Origin: Bradyrhizobium sp. ISRA464
GTDB taxonomy: Bacteria; Pseudomonadota; Alphaproteobacteria; Rhizobiales; Xanthobacteraceae
Direction of reading: 5' to 3'
Length of the DNA: 64,000 bases
NCBI RefSeq assembly: GCF_029910095.1
Contig: NZ_CP094526.1
Location: 1,054,001 to 1,118,000, forward strand
Shown: positions 8,150 to 16,614 of the stretch, in pieces
How positions within the stretch are numbered: the first letter of the stretch is position 1
How the letters are laid out: every line of letters starts with the position of its first letter
Program-made: the position numbers and the translations under genes
Notes under the pieces: generated by a model
Told to the model about the DNA's origin: nothing
Databases searched by the model: none
Seen by the model: only the letters and a program-made list of their open reading frames with translations

Positions 8150-9823
8150 TCACGCCCCCACCGTGGCCAGCTGGACAATGCGGAGCAGCACGAGGCCGGC
8201 GGCGACGACCAGATAGCCACGCAGCACGATCATCCAGATCCGGCTCAGCGCGCCGAGACGGGCTTTCGGAAGCTGATCGAGCGGCGGCATCCGCCAGCTG
8301 TTGCGGCTAAGCCGCAGCTGGTACGGCTTGAAGCGGAACACCGCGTTGCGGCGCGACGACATCTCATACAGCTTGACGGCTGCGGTGAGTACCAGCGCCA
8401 ACAGGCTCCCGCCGATCAGGATTCCCAGGATCCACTCCTCGCCGAGGTCGGGGAACAGCACCGCGGCGGTCAGGATTACCGACAGCATCACCAGCGCGGC
8501 GATCACCGCCCCCGTGAACAGGTTTAGCCTTGTCGAGTTCACCCAGGGGCCAAGGATGTGGCGGTCGTTGCAGAGCAGGAGCAGGAACACGGTGGCGCTC
8601 GGCAGCAGCACACCGGCCAGCGTCTGCACCGCGTTGGTGAGCAACCCGAGTGGCGTGCCCGGCGTCAGCACCAGCACGGCGGCGAGTACGATCAGACCGC
8701 AATAGACGCCGTAGACGCTCTTGGCGTCCCACGGCTTGCGATGCAGCGAATGCTTGACCGCGAACACGTCGCCGATCGCGTAGGCCGTTGCGAGCGAGAC
8801 GGCCGCCGCGCCGATGATGCAGGCGTCGAGCAGCGCGAGGGCAAACAGCACCGCCGGAAGCCTGCCGGCGTATTTCTCGAGCCCGACCGCTATCCCCAGC
8901 GCGTCGGTGTAGTTGCCGAACTCGGGCCGTCCCGCGAAGATTTCCGCGCAGAACGAGATCATGGCGACCGCACCGACGACGACAAGCACGATGCCGATGC
9001 AGAGGTCCATGCGCTCGTAGCGGATGAAGCGCGGCGTGATCCGCTTGTCGACGATGTAGCTCTGCTGAAAGAACAGCTGCCACGGCGCCACCGTGGTGCC
9101 GACGATGGCGACGATCAGCAGCATCACCTCGCTGAGTTTGGCGCCTTCGGGCATCTTCGGAACGAGGAAGTCGGTCGCGATCTGCCCCATCGGCGGATGC
9201 ACCATCAACACCACCGGCACCAGCAGAAGGCTGCCCGCGACCAGCGCGATACTGAATCGCTCGAAGCGGCGGAAATTTCCAGTCGAGACCGCAATCATCA
9301 CGATCGCCGCCGATGCCAGCACGCCCCAGAACCGCGACAGGCCGAGATAGCTCAGCGCGAGCGTGATGCCGATGAACTCGGTGACGATCGTCAACGCGTT
9401 CAACAGCAGTAGGTCGATGACGCTGAAGGCGCCCCAGAACTTGCCGAAGCGCTCGAAGATCAGCCGCGCATGGCCGACGCCGGTGACGGCGCAAGGCCGC
9501 ACCACCATCTCCTGGTTGACGTAGAGCACCGGGATCAGGAGCATCAACGTCCACAACAGGGTGGTGCCGTAGTTCTGCCCGGCCTGGGTGTAGGTGCCGA
9601 ACGCGCCGGCGTCGTTGTCGCCGACCATGACGATCAGGCCGGGGCCGACGATCGCCAGCAGCGTCTTCAGCCGTGCGAGGAAGGTCGCGCGCGGCGCAAC
9701 GTCGTCCCTGGCGATGCTGCCGAGCGCGCCGTGGATGTCGCCGAGATGGGCCTGGTCCAGGACGGCGGTCCGGATCGCCGGTGTCCTGGTTTCGCGGTCG
9801 TTCAAGTCATTGACGGCGGCCAT
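8150..9823 (-). CDS. Nramp/SLC11-family divalent metal transporter with altered metal-binding motif
   Basis: A 557-residue, 11-12 helix integral membrane protein of the Nramp (COG1914) family. TM1 reads VGDNDAGAFGT at residues 67-77, where canonical MntH has VGYMDPGNWAT. The aspartate (Asp71) is kept but the DPGN asparagine is Ala74. TM6 reads VGTTVAPWQL (241-250), where canonical members have GATVMPHNL, so the metal-coordinating methionine is Ala246. Loss of both side chains points away from classical Mn2+/Fe2+ selectivity and toward Nramp-related transporters of other divalent ions, perhaps Mg2+. It stands alone on the minus strand. A long N-terminal cytoplasmic arm (about 50 residues) is present. 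Confidence 0.85.
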   Translation of the reverse strand: MAAVNDLNDRETRTPAIRTAVLDQAHLGDIHGALGSIARDDVAPRATFLARLKTLLAIVGPGLIVMVGDNDAGAFGTYTQAGQNYGTTLLWTLMLLIPVLYVNQEMVVRPCAVTGVGHARLIFERFGKFWGAFSVIDLLLLNALTIVTEFIGITLALSYLGLSRFWGVLASAAIVMIAVSTGNFRRFERFSIALVAGSLLLVPVVLMVHPPMGQIATDFLVPKMPEGAKLSEVMLLIVAIVGTTVAPWQLFFQQSYIVDKRITPRFIRYERMDLCIGIVLVVVGAVAMISFCAEIFAGRPEFGNYTDALGIAVGLEKYAGRLPAVLFALALLDACIIGAAAVSLATAYAIGDVFAVKHSLHRKPWDAKSVYGVYCGLIVLAAVLVLTPGTPLGLLTNAVQTLAGVLLPSATVFLLLLCNDRHILGPWVNSTRLNLFTGAVIAALVMLSVILTAAVLFPDLGEEWILGILIGGSLLALVLTAAVKLYEMSSRRNAVFRFKPYQLRLSRNSWRMPPLDQLPKARLGALSRIWMIVLRGYLVVAAGLVLLRIVQLATVGA

Positions 9824-10231
9824 GACTCATTCCCTGTTCATTTGCGTGGTTTGCTATTTCGCAGGGCCGGAAAGCGGATGACGTCGTCTGCGTTCGGCGC
9901 GGGCAGGGGCCTTGCGGCAGCTGACGACGCGCCCGGCCTGTCGTGGGGACGTCCTCCGGCCTGCCGGAGGAGGCGTCTCTGTCGACGGGATAATAGATCT
10001 GTCTCGAAGTGTCTGGCTGTCTCTGTCATGCCTGCTCCGATCGTCTCCGCGCTGCCTGTCGGGCACGGCGCGAGGGACGCGGAGCGGCTTTATGCGCGCG
10101 CGCAACCTCCGCTGCCGTGAGCAGCGGCTAATCCAAACGTGATGTCGTTCCTCGAAGGGAGCCCCGTTGCCGCGCCGGGATGGCGCGCAACGGGACAACT
10201 AGGTCCTTCGTCCATGTCAGTCTCTTCGTTT
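9824..10231. other. 408-bp non-coding stretch upstream of the Nramp gene
   Basis: No reading frame with protein-like composition is visible on either strand. It should contain the Nramp promoter. I could not recognise a metal-regulator box (MntR/Fur type) or a riboswitch by eye. Confidence 0.4.
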
Positions 10232-10308
10232 GAGCATGATCTCCGCGCAAACGCGTTCCGCGTTTGTCGCGACGGAAAACCGGTCTCCACTTTTTCCGGA
10301 TCATGCTC
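10232..10308. repeat. Dispersed palindrome GAGCATGATC...GATCATGCTC (copy 1, variant)
   Basis: Outer arms GAGCATGATC (10232-10241) and GATCATGCTC (10299-10308) are perfectly complementary. The interior carries a second pair around CGCGTTCCGCG and a CCACTTTTTCCG strand. The same outer arms occur at 36286-36334 and 49819-49867, and half a copy near 24002. This copy touches the stop codon of the minus-strand gene at 10308, where the TAG leads directly into the arm. Confidence 0.8.
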
Positions 10309-10613
10309 TAGGCACTCGCCGTTGTCTTCAACGCGGCGGGGTGCGCGATTGTTGCGCGCGGGCCGGAACCCCGGTCCGCGCGTCGCTGTCGATCGAGATC
10401 ATCGATGAATGAGCCGATGGTGTCTTCGACGGTCCATCGGCATTCCAGGCGGCCGTCGATCAGGACCCAATAACATGCCGGCGCCGAGGTTGGACGGCGG
10501 CGCCGGCCCTCCGGGCGGCGAAAACCCGGGAGGTTGTCGTTGGCATAGGGAACCGTCCACGGCGTCATCTGCCGCGGCTCGAATGGCCGAAATTTTGCGA
10601 GCTTTTCGAACAT
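10308..10613 (-). CDS. Hypothetical protein, 101 residues
   Basis: An unrecognised small protein with a strong Shine-Dalgarno, GGAGGTG, immediately before the ATG at 10613. The sequence begins MFEKLAKFRPFEPRQMTPWT, has a basic linker, then a compact segment CYWVLIDGRLECRWTVED that could form a small beta sheet. There is no signal peptide or membrane segment. It is followed directly by the dispersed palindrome. The good ribosome-binding site and low-bias residues make it a believable gene, but the function is unknown. Confidence 0.6.
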   Translation of the reverse strand: MFEKLAKFRPFEPRQMTPWTVPYANDNLPGFRRPEGRRRRPTSAPACYWVLIDGRLECRWTVEDTIGSFIDDLDRQRRADRGSGPRATIAHPAALKTTASA

Positions 10614-10893
10614 CGCTCACCTCCACATCCGCTGGTCGTGCGGCAGGCCGGTGAGGAGCGGGCGGTCAGCTAAGGCGCGACCACCTATCCACGCAGCGGG
10701 AGCCTGCGCGATCAGTCTTGCTGTCGTGCGGCGGCAGGAGTCCCGTCATCGTCGGGGTACTGTCGCCTGAGTTGCTACTGCCCATTTGCCTTCTTTGCTG
10801 GCTCGTGGTCGGGACGGATGCCCCGGTGCGGAACGGCTGTTCCGACAATCCGCCACTACGCCCCATGCAGGGGGCTGTCAAGCCGATTTCTCT

Positions 10894-10932
10894 ATCCTCC
10901 GGGGAGGATCGTGATTATCCTCCGGGGAGGAT
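10894..10932 (+). promoter_or_regulatory. Double palindromic operator upstream of the CsoR/FrmR-like regulator
   Basis: The sequence ATCCTCCGGGGAGGAT occurs twice, at 10894-10909 and 10917-10932, start-to-start distance 23 bp. Each has perfect 7-nt arms (ATCCTCC/GGAGGAT) around a GG centre. CsoR/RcnR-family repressors bind GC-tract inverted repeats with A/T ends, often in tandem. The second copy ends 11 bp before the start codon and would overlap the ribosome-binding region, which suggests autorepression. Confidence 0.75.
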
Positions 10933-10943
10933 AGGAGAACCGC

Positions 10944-11213
10944 ATGTCCGACGACCACCCGCACGCCGCAATTGCCCGGCGCCTGAAGCGCGCCAACGGC
11001 CATCTCGAGACCATCGTCGAGATGATCGAGCAGGGCCGCCCGTGCGCGCAGATCGCCCAGCAATTGCAGGCCGTGGAGAGCGCGATCGAGAGCGCCAAGA
11101 AGGCGCTGATCCACGATCATATCGGCCACAGCCTCGAAGACACGCTGAAGGCCGCGGGCCCGAAGGGCCGCGCCGTGCTGAAGGATTTCAAGCTGATCGC
11201 GAAGTATCTCTGA
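10944..11213 (+). CDS. Metal/formaldehyde-sensing transcriptional repressor, CsoR/RcnR/FrmR family
   Basis: An 89-residue all-helical protein of the DUF156 family. The N-terminal helix AARRLKRANGHLETIVEMIE-like pattern (residues 10-29) and RPCAQIAQQLQAVESAIESA (32-51) are the core family signature. Cys34 and His59 are 25 residues apart, as in the Cys35-His60 pair of RcnR and FrmR, and His57, His62 and N-terminal histidines are additional candidate ligands. Such tetramers release DNA when they bind Cu(I), Ni/Co or formaldehyde. The inducer cannot be told from the sequence. No efflux pump or dehydrogenase adjoins it, so the repressor appears to be an orphan regulated by the double operator just upstream. 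Confidence 0.85.
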   Translation: MSDDHPHAAIARRLKRANGHLETIVEMIEQGRPCAQIAQQLQAVESAIESAKKALIHDHIGHSLEDTLKAAGPKGRAVLKDFKLIAKYL

Positions 11214-11287
11214 CCGTCCGCGTGCGGAGGTCGGCGCAAAGTGGCTGCCTGCGGCGGCTGGTTCCGTCCGATCGCCGGCCGGTCGCG

Positions 11288-12112
11288 CTACGGGGCCGGC
11301 CAGCGGGGCGCGGCGGCCAGCGCGCTCATGTCGAATTTATCGACGTCTTCCAGCAGCTCGCAGAACGCGCGCGCGCCGTGGTCGAGCAGCGCCTCGCCCT
11401 TCTCGGCGGAGGCCTTGGTGGCATCGCCGATCGCGCCGCTCGGATGCAGGTCCTGCGCCTGCCAGGCGAATGGCGCCGGCCGCTGCGTGGACAGATGGCG
11501 GTGATCCTTTTCGATTCGTACGCTTGCAGGACGGAAGTTCGCGATCGCCTCCGTCCGAACATGCTGCGGATATCGGGCGAGCATGATCGAGGTCTCGACC
11601 GCCCCGCCATGGATGCCGTGACGCAGCTCGCTGGCCTCGAACAATCCGTCTGGCACGCCGAAGCGCGACCAGCTCGTGGTGACCGCGAGCATCCCGTGCC
11701 GCGCGCGCAGATCCTGCGCCACCAGCGACATCGCGGCGGAATTACCGCCATGGCTGGTCACCATCACGAGCTTTTTCACGCCGGCGCGCGCCACGCTCTC
11801 GCCGAGCGCCGTCCAGGTGCTGAGCGCGACCTCGTTCGACAGCGTCAGCGTTGCCGGAAAATCGATGTGCTCGGTCGAGATGCCGACCGGCTGCAGCGGC
11901 AGGAACGTCACCGGCGCGGCCGCCGGCAACAGCTCGCGGACCCGCGCAAGGTAGGCCTCGCCGATCATGACGTCGGTTCCAACAGGCAGATGCGGCCCGT
12001 GCTGTTCGGTCGCGGCCAGCGGCAGCACCGCGATCCAGCGCGAAGGCGCGGCTTTGCCGATGTCGGGCCAGTGGATGGCGGTCCAGTCGCGGGGCGGAAG
12101 TTGAGAAGTCAT
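11288..12112 (-). CDS. Creatininase family protein (creatinine amidohydrolase-like)
   Basis: A 274-residue protein of the creatininase fold. PLAATEQHGPHLPVGTD contains the metal-binding Glu and His cluster, VTSHGGNSAA holds the conserved HGGN, and HGIHGGAVETS the third ligand group. These bind two divalent metals in creatinine amidohydrolase. Related enzymes include MftE and formamide hydrolases, so creatinine is not assured as substrate. The ATG at 12112 is chosen because upstream in-frame sequence looks non-coding. It is divergent from a NitT/TauT-type importer, with a shared 172-bp promoter region, suggesting a common catabolic role. Confidence 0.85.
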   Translation of the reverse strand: MTSQLPPRDWTAIHWPDIGKAAPSRWIAVLPLAATEQHGPHLPVGTDVMIGEAYLARVRELLPAAAPVTFLPLQPVGISTEHIDFPATLTLSNEVALSTWTALGESVARAGVKKLVMVTSHGGNSAAMSLVAQDLRARHGMLAVTTSWSRFGVPDGLFEASELRHGIHGGAVETSIMLARYPQHVRTEAIANFRPASVRIEKDHRHLSTQRPAPFAWQAQDLHPSGAIGDATKASAEKGEALLDHGARAFCELLEDVDKFDMSALAAAPRWPAP

Positions 12113-12284
12113 CAAGCGAAGCGTTTCATTGGATGAATTTGCAGGGTAGTTTGTCCATCTTTCGCGGGGATGCGAACCATGCCTCCGGGGTGTTCTACGC
12201 GCCTCGGGCGCGGCTCGATCCCTGGGGCGCGGTCCACGTCCTTCGCCCTCCATCATGGGCCAGAATGATCGACGGAGTCCAACC

Positions 12285-13304
12285 ATGAACCCGGCCTTTT
12301 TGCCGCGAGCGTTAACTATAGGCCTGCTTGCCGTCCTCGCGGCGCTGACCCCGACGCGCGCGCAGACCCTGGACAAGGTTTCGTTCGGGACCAATTGGGT
12401 CGCCGAGGGCGAGCATGGCGGGTTCTTCCAGGCGGTGGCCGACGGCACCTACAAGAAATACGGCCTCGACGTCACCATCGTGCCCGGCGGCCCCAACGAG
12501 AACAACCGCATGTTGCTGATCGCGGGCAAGCTCGACTTCTTCATGAGCGCGAACTCGCTGCAGACCTTCGACGCCGTCACCAACAAGGTGCCGCTCGTCG
12601 CGGTCGCCGCCATCTTCCAGAAGGACCCGCAGGTCTTCCTGACCCATCCCGAGGCCAAGGTCGGCAAGATCGAGGACCTGAAGCCGCTGACGCTGCTGGT
12701 TTCGAAGGAGGGCATCGCCAGCTACTTCCAATGGATGAAGTCCAAATACGGCTTCAGCGAAAGCAAGGTGAAGCCCTATACCTCCAACGCGCAGCCCTTC
12801 CTCGTCAACAAGCAGGTCGCGATGGAGGGTTACGTCACCTCGGAGCCCTACGCGGTGGAGAAGACGGCCGGCTTCAAGCCGAACGTCCTCTTGATCGCCG
12901 ATTACGGCTTCAGCGCCTATTCGACCCTGATCGAGACCCGCCGCGACCTCGTCGACAAGAAGCCGGATCTCGTGCAGCGCTTCGTCGATGCCTCGATCGT
13001 CGGCTGGTATCATTATCTCTACGGCGACAACTCGGCCGGCAATGCGATGATCAAGAAGCTCAATCCGGAAATGACCGACGAGCTGCTGGCCTATTCGGTT
13101 GCCCAGATGAAGGAGCACGGCATCGTCGATTCCGGAGACACCTTGAAGAACGGCATCGGTGCCATGACCGATGAGCGGATGGCGAGCTTCTTCGAGGCGA
13201 TGGCCGCCGCCGGCGTGGTCAAGAGCACGATCGACTATCGCCAGGGCTACACGCTGCGCTTCGTCAACAAGGCGGTCGGCGTCGAGCTCAGGCCGAAGAA
13301 CTGA
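12285..13304 (+). CDS. ABC transporter substrate-binding protein (NMT1/THI5-like)
   Basis: A 339-residue periplasmic protein. The signal peptide runs MNPAFLPRALTIGLLAVLAA and is cleaved near TRAQ. The start at 12285 follows GGAG. FGTNWVAEGEHGGFFQAVAD and YGLDVTIVPGGP are the typical first strands of NMT1/THI5-like receptors that serve thiamine-pyrimidine, taurine, nitrate or hydantoin-type importers. It opens an operon with ATPase, permease, 2-hydroxyacid dehydrogenase and an inhibitor-like protein. With a creatininase-family enzyme diverging, the ligand may be a small N-heterocycle or amide, but this is inference. Confidence 0.88.
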   Translation: MNPAFLPRALTIGLLAVLAALTPTRAQTLDKVSFGTNWVAEGEHGGFFQAVADGTYKKYGLDVTIVPGGPNENNRMLLIAGKLDFFMSANSLQTFDAVTNKVPLVAVAAIFQKDPQVFLTHPEAKVGKIEDLKPLTLLVSKEGIASYFQWMKSKYGFSESKVKPYTSNAQPFLVNKQVAMEGYVTSEPYAVEKTAGFKPNVLLIADYGFSAYSTLIETRRDLVDKKPDLVQRFVDASIVGWYHYLYGDNSAGNAMIKKLNPEMTDELLAYSVAQMKEHGIVDSGDTLKNGIGAMTDERMASFFEAMAAAGVVKSTIDYRQGYTLRFVNKAVGVELRPKN

Positions 13305-13328
13305 GCGGGCCGGAAGGTTGAGACGCGC

Positions 13329-14144
13329 GTGATGGCGGAGCCTGCGTTGCCCGGAGCTGACGGCGGTGCCGCGGGCCCCGCCGTTCGCCTGCGTGGCGTC
13401 ACCAAGACCTATGACAGCGGTGTGACGGCGCTCGGACCGCTCGATCTCGACGTCAGGCGGGGCGAGTTCGTCTCGCTGCTTGGGCCCTCGGGTTGCGGCA
13501 AATCCACCGCGCTGCGCCTGATCGCGGGGCTATCAGCGCCCAGCGCGGGCACGGTCGAGCTGTCGCATCAGGACGCAGAACGGCGCGGCGGTCACCCGAT
13601 CGGCTTCGTGTTCCAGGAGCCGACGCTGATGCCCTGGGCCACGGTGCGCGACAATGTCCGCCTGCCGCTGAAGCTTGCGCATGCGGCGGGCGCCGATGCC
13701 GAGCGGCGCGTCGATCAAGCGCTTGCGCAGGTCGGGCTTTCGGAATTCGCTCAGGCCTATCCGCGCGAATTGTCCGGCGGCATGAAGATGCGGGTGTCGC
13801 TGGCGCGCGCGCTGGTGACCGATCCGGACATCCTGCTGATGGACGAGCCGTTCGCGGCACTGGACGAGATCACGCGCTTCCGTCTCAACAACGATCTGTT
13901 GTCGCTGTGGCGCAACCTGCACAAGACCGTCATCTTCGTGACGCATTCGGTGTTCGAGTCGGTCTATCTCTCGCAGCGCGTGATCGTGATGACCGCGCGT
14001 CCCGGCCGCATCGGCGCGCAGTTTCGCATCGCTGCAGCAGAGCCGCGCGGCGAGGAGTTCCGCACCTCGGCCGAATATGCCGCCTTCTGCCGCGAGGTCT
14101 CGAAGGCGCTGGCGCCGTCTTATGCCGGGCAGGCGGGCGCATGA
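13329..14144 (+). CDS. ABC transporter ATP-binding protein (NitT/TauT type)
   Basis: A 271-residue ATPase. Walker A is GPSGCGKST, the signature is LSGGMKMRVSLARAL, and Walker B is ILLMDEPFAALDE followed by the H-loop FVTHSVFES. This matches SsuB/TauB-type importers. GTG at 13329 or ATG at 13332 could start it. Its stop codon overlaps the ATG of the permease (ATGA), indicating translational coupling. It powers uptake of the ligand bound by the preceding SBP. Confidence 0.93.
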   Translation: MMAEPALPGADGGAAGPAVRLRGVTKTYDSGVTALGPLDLDVRRGEFVSLLGPSGCGKSTALRLIAGLSAPSAGTVELSHQDAERRGGHPIGFVFQEPTLMPWATVRDNVRLPLKLAHAAGADAERRVDQALAQVGLSEFAQAYPRELSGGMKMRVSLARALVTDPDILLMDEPFAALDEITRFRLNNDLLSLWRNLHKTVIFVTHSVFESVYLSQRVIVMTARPGRIGAQFRIAAAEPRGEEFRTSAEYAAFCREVSKALAPSYAGQAGA

Positions 14145-14929
14145 AATCGCCGCAAGATATCGTCCGTGTCCTGCTGCCTGCCGTGGTGTTCGCCGCCGGC
14201 CTCGTGCTCTGGGAGGTGATCGTCCGCGTCGGCGACATCCAGCCCTATGTCCTGCCGAGCCCGCTCTTGGTGCTGAAGACGCTGGTCAGCGACTGGCCGA
14301 TCCTGTCGCAATCGCTCGGCGTCACGCTGCTCACCACGCTCGAAGGCTTCATCGCGGCAGCGATCGGCGGCGTCGCGCTGGCGCTGTTGTTCAACCAGTC
14401 GAAATGGCTGGAATATTCGCTGTTTCCCTATGCGGTCATCCTGCAGGTCACGCCGGTCATCGCGATCGCGCCGCTGCTCTTGATCTATCTGCAGCAGCAG
14501 ACCGCGGTCATCGTCTGCGCCTGGATTGTCGCGTTCTTCCCGGTGCTGTCGAACACCACGCTCGGGCTGAACTCGGTCGATCGCAACCTCGCCGGACTGT
14601 TTCAGCTCTATGGCGCGTCACGACTGCAAAAGCTCATGTTCCTGCAGCTGCCCGCGGCGCTGCCCTATATCCTCGGCGGCTTACGCATCGCGGGTGGGCT
14701 GTCGCTGATCGGCGCCGTGGTCGCCGAGATCGCGGCCGGCAGCGCCGGCGCCGGTTCGGGCCTCGCGTTCCGCATCGCTGAGTCAGGTTACCGCCTGAAT
14801 ATTCCCCGCATGTTCGCAGCACTGCTGCTGCTGTCGCTGGCCGGGATTGTCATCTATGGGTTGCTGGCGTTAATTTCATACCTCTTGCTGCGACGCTGGC
14901 ACGAAAGTGCGCTTGGAAAGGAAAGCTGA
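14141..14929 (+). CDS. ABC transporter permease (NitT/TauT type)
   Basis: A 262-residue inner-membrane protein with about six helices. It has the BPD_transp_1 fold, and the coupling-helix region YGASRLQKLMFLQLPAALP is the EAA-like loop that contacts the ATPase. The ATG at 14141 overlaps the stop codon of the ATPase by 4 nt. Its own stop overlaps the next start by one base, so the cluster is a tightly packed operon. Confidence 0.92.
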   Translation: MKSPQDIVRVLLPAVVFAAGLVLWEVIVRVGDIQPYVLPSPLLVLKTLVSDWPILSQSLGVTLLTTLEGFIAAAIGGVALALLFNQSKWLEYSLFPYAVILQVTPVIAIAPLLLIYLQQQTAVIVCAWIVAFFPVLSNTTLGLNSVDRNLAGLFQLYGASRLQKLMFLQLPAALPYILGGLRIAGGLSLIGAVVAEIAAGSAGAGSGLAFRIAESGYRLNIPRMFAALLLLSLAGIVIYGLLALISYLLLRRWHESALGKES

Positions 14930-15912
14930 TGGCCCCGATGTCTTCCGAAAAGATCGATCTGCTGGTTTATGGACCGATCCGGCCAATCCTCGAGAACGGC
15001 TTTCCCGATCAATATGTGCTGCACCGGGCGGAAAGCCGCGGCGACCTTGAGCGCCTGACGGCTGAGGTCGCGGGCAAGATCCGTGGCATCGCCGTCACCT
15101 ATCACACGATGGCGACCGACAAGACCGCGATGGCGCGCTTCCCCAGGCTCGAGATCGTGGCGAGCTTCGGCGTCGGCTACGATCACGTCGATTCCGCCTA
15201 TGCGCGCGATCACAATATCGTGGTCACCAACACGCCCGACGTGCTGACCGAGGAAGTCGCCGACGTCGCGATGGGGCTGCTGATCGCGACCTTGCGCGAA
15301 TTCGTCAAGGCCGACCGCTACGTGCGCTCCGGCCTGTGGCAGACCCAGAACTATCCGCTCAGTGTCGGCTCGCTGCGCGACCGCAAGGTCGGCATCGTCG
15401 GCATGGGCCGGATCGGTCAGGCGGTCGCCCGCCGGCTCGAAGCCTCGCGCGTGCCGGTGTCCTATCATTCGCGCAAACCCGCCGCCGACGTCTCCTACAC
15501 GCATTATCCCGACCTGATCGAGATGGCGAAGGCGGTCGACACGTTGATCGTGATCGTGCCCGGCGGCGCCGCGACCGCGAAGATGATCAACGCCGATGTG
15601 CTCAACGCGCTCGGGCCCCGGGGCGTGCTGATCAACGTCGCGCGCGGCTCCGTGGTCGACGAGCCGGCGCTGGTCGCGGCTTTGAAATCGGGCACCATTC
15701 TCGCCGCCGGCCTCGACGTGTTCGCGGCCGAGCCGAACGTGCCGGACGAGCTGAAGGCGATGCAGAACGTGGTGCTGCTGCCGCACATCGGCTCGGCCTC
15801 CGTGGTCACGCGCAACGCGATGGATCAGCTCGTGGTCGACAACATCAGGAACTGGTTCGCCGGCAAGCCGCCGCTGACGCCGGTGGCCGAAACCCCGGTG
15901 AAGGGCCGCTGA
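14929..15912 (+). CDS. D-isomer-specific 2-hydroxyacid dehydrogenase
   Basis: A 327-residue NAD(P)-dependent dehydrogenase with the family's full catalytic set. GMGRIGQAVARRL is the Rossmann dinucleotide loop. The active-site Arg is in NVARGSVVDE, the Glu in FAAEPNVPDEL and the His in PHIGSAS. The closest functional group is glyoxylate/hydroxypyruvate reductase, which turns 2-oxoacids into D-2-hydroxyacids in the cytoplasm. A second Met at codon 4 could also start it. It is co-transcribed with the importer, so it probably acts on a breakdown product of the imported compound. Confidence 0.9.
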   Translation: MAPMSSEKIDLLVYGPIRPILENGFPDQYVLHRAESRGDLERLTAEVAGKIRGIAVTYHTMATDKTAMARFPRLEIVASFGVGYDHVDSAYARDHNIVVTNTPDVLTEEVADVAMGLLIATLREFVKADRYVRSGLWQTQNYPLSVGSLRDRKVGIVGMGRIGQAVARRLEASRVPVSYHSRKPAADVSYTHYPDLIEMAKAVDTLIVIVPGGAATAKMINADVLNALGPRGVLINVARGSVVDEPALVAALKSGTILAAGLDVFAAEPNVPDELKAMQNVVLLPHIGSASVVTRNAMDQLVVDNIRNWFAGKPPLTPVAETPVKGR

Positions 15913-16607
15913 TGTCGCTCGTCCGCTTCAGTGTCGTGCTCGCCCTGCTGCTGGCCGGAATCCTGCCGGCGCGGGCGCAGGACGTCACGACCTTGAAGAA
16001 GGACATGATCGGGCAGTGGGAGCTTGCCACCACCGACCGCAGCAAGACCTGCGTCGTGACGCTCACGAACGATACGACGCCGCAAGGCTTCAAGCTCGAG
16101 CTCGAGCCGTCCTGCGCCGCGGCGCTGCCCTTCACCAAGGATATCGTCGGCTGGAGCATCAAGGGGCTCGGCGACATCGTGCGGCTGCAGAACGCAACCG
16201 GCGAGGCCGTGATCGATTTCTCCGAGGTCGAGACCGGCATTTTCGAAGGGCTGCGCACCAATGAGGGCGTCTACATCCTGCAAAACCTCGCCGCCGCCCG
16301 CTCGCTCGCCAAGTCGATGGACCAGATGATCGGCGACTGGTCGATGGTCCGCGGCAATGGTCAGGCGATCTGCGGCCTGACGCTGACCAACAACGATGCC
16401 GGCAACGACAATTTCCAGGTCTTCCTGAAGCCGAAATGCGATTCCGCCGTCGCGGCCTTCAACCCGACGCAGTGGCGGCTCGACCACGGTCAGATCATCC
16501 TGATGTCGGCCAAGGGCGAGACCTGGCAGTTCGAGGCCGACGACAACGCGCAATGGCGCCGGGTTCCCGACAGCGCCGATCCGCTGATCATGCTGCGGGA
16601 GCAGTAG
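15912..16607 (+). CDS. AprI/Inh-like metalloprotease inhibitor, two tandem domains
   Basis: A 231-residue secreted protein. The signal peptide MSLVRFSVVLALLLAGIL ends near ARAQ. Two similar beta-barrel units follow: the first starts KKDMIGQWELATTDRSKTCV, the second DQMIGDWSMVRGNGQAICG. Each has the Trp of the GxW motif and two cysteines (C..V-T-L...SC and C..L-T-L...KC) that could form the disulfide seen in Inh inhibitors of serralysin-type proteases. Known inhibitors have one such domain, so the duplication is notable. The start overlaps the dehydrogenase stop by one base. An inhibitory role is inferred only from the fold. Confidence 0.7.
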   Translation: MSLVRFSVVLALLLAGILPARAQDVTTLKKDMIGQWELATTDRSKTCVVTLTNDTTPQGFKLELEPSCAAALPFTKDIVGWSIKGLGDIVRLQNATGEAVIDFSEVETGIFEGLRTNEGVYILQNLAAARSLAKSMDQMIGDWSMVRGNGQAICGLTLTNNDAGNDNFQVFLKPKCDSAVAAFNPTQWRLDHGQIILMSAKGETWQFEADDNAQWRRVPDSADPLIMLREQ

Positions 16608-16614
16608 ACGGCAC

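Noticed and set aside
7848..8153. In-frame N-terminal extension of the porin overlapping the Nramp gene end
   Set aside because: The extra 102 residues have no protein-like character and would move the signal peptide inside the chain; the 7847 start gives a normal signal peptide.
10666..10881. 71-residue minus-strand open frame facing the CsoR-type regulator
   Set aside because: No ribosome-binding site or family features; it would be convenient as a divergent target of the operator but is not supported.
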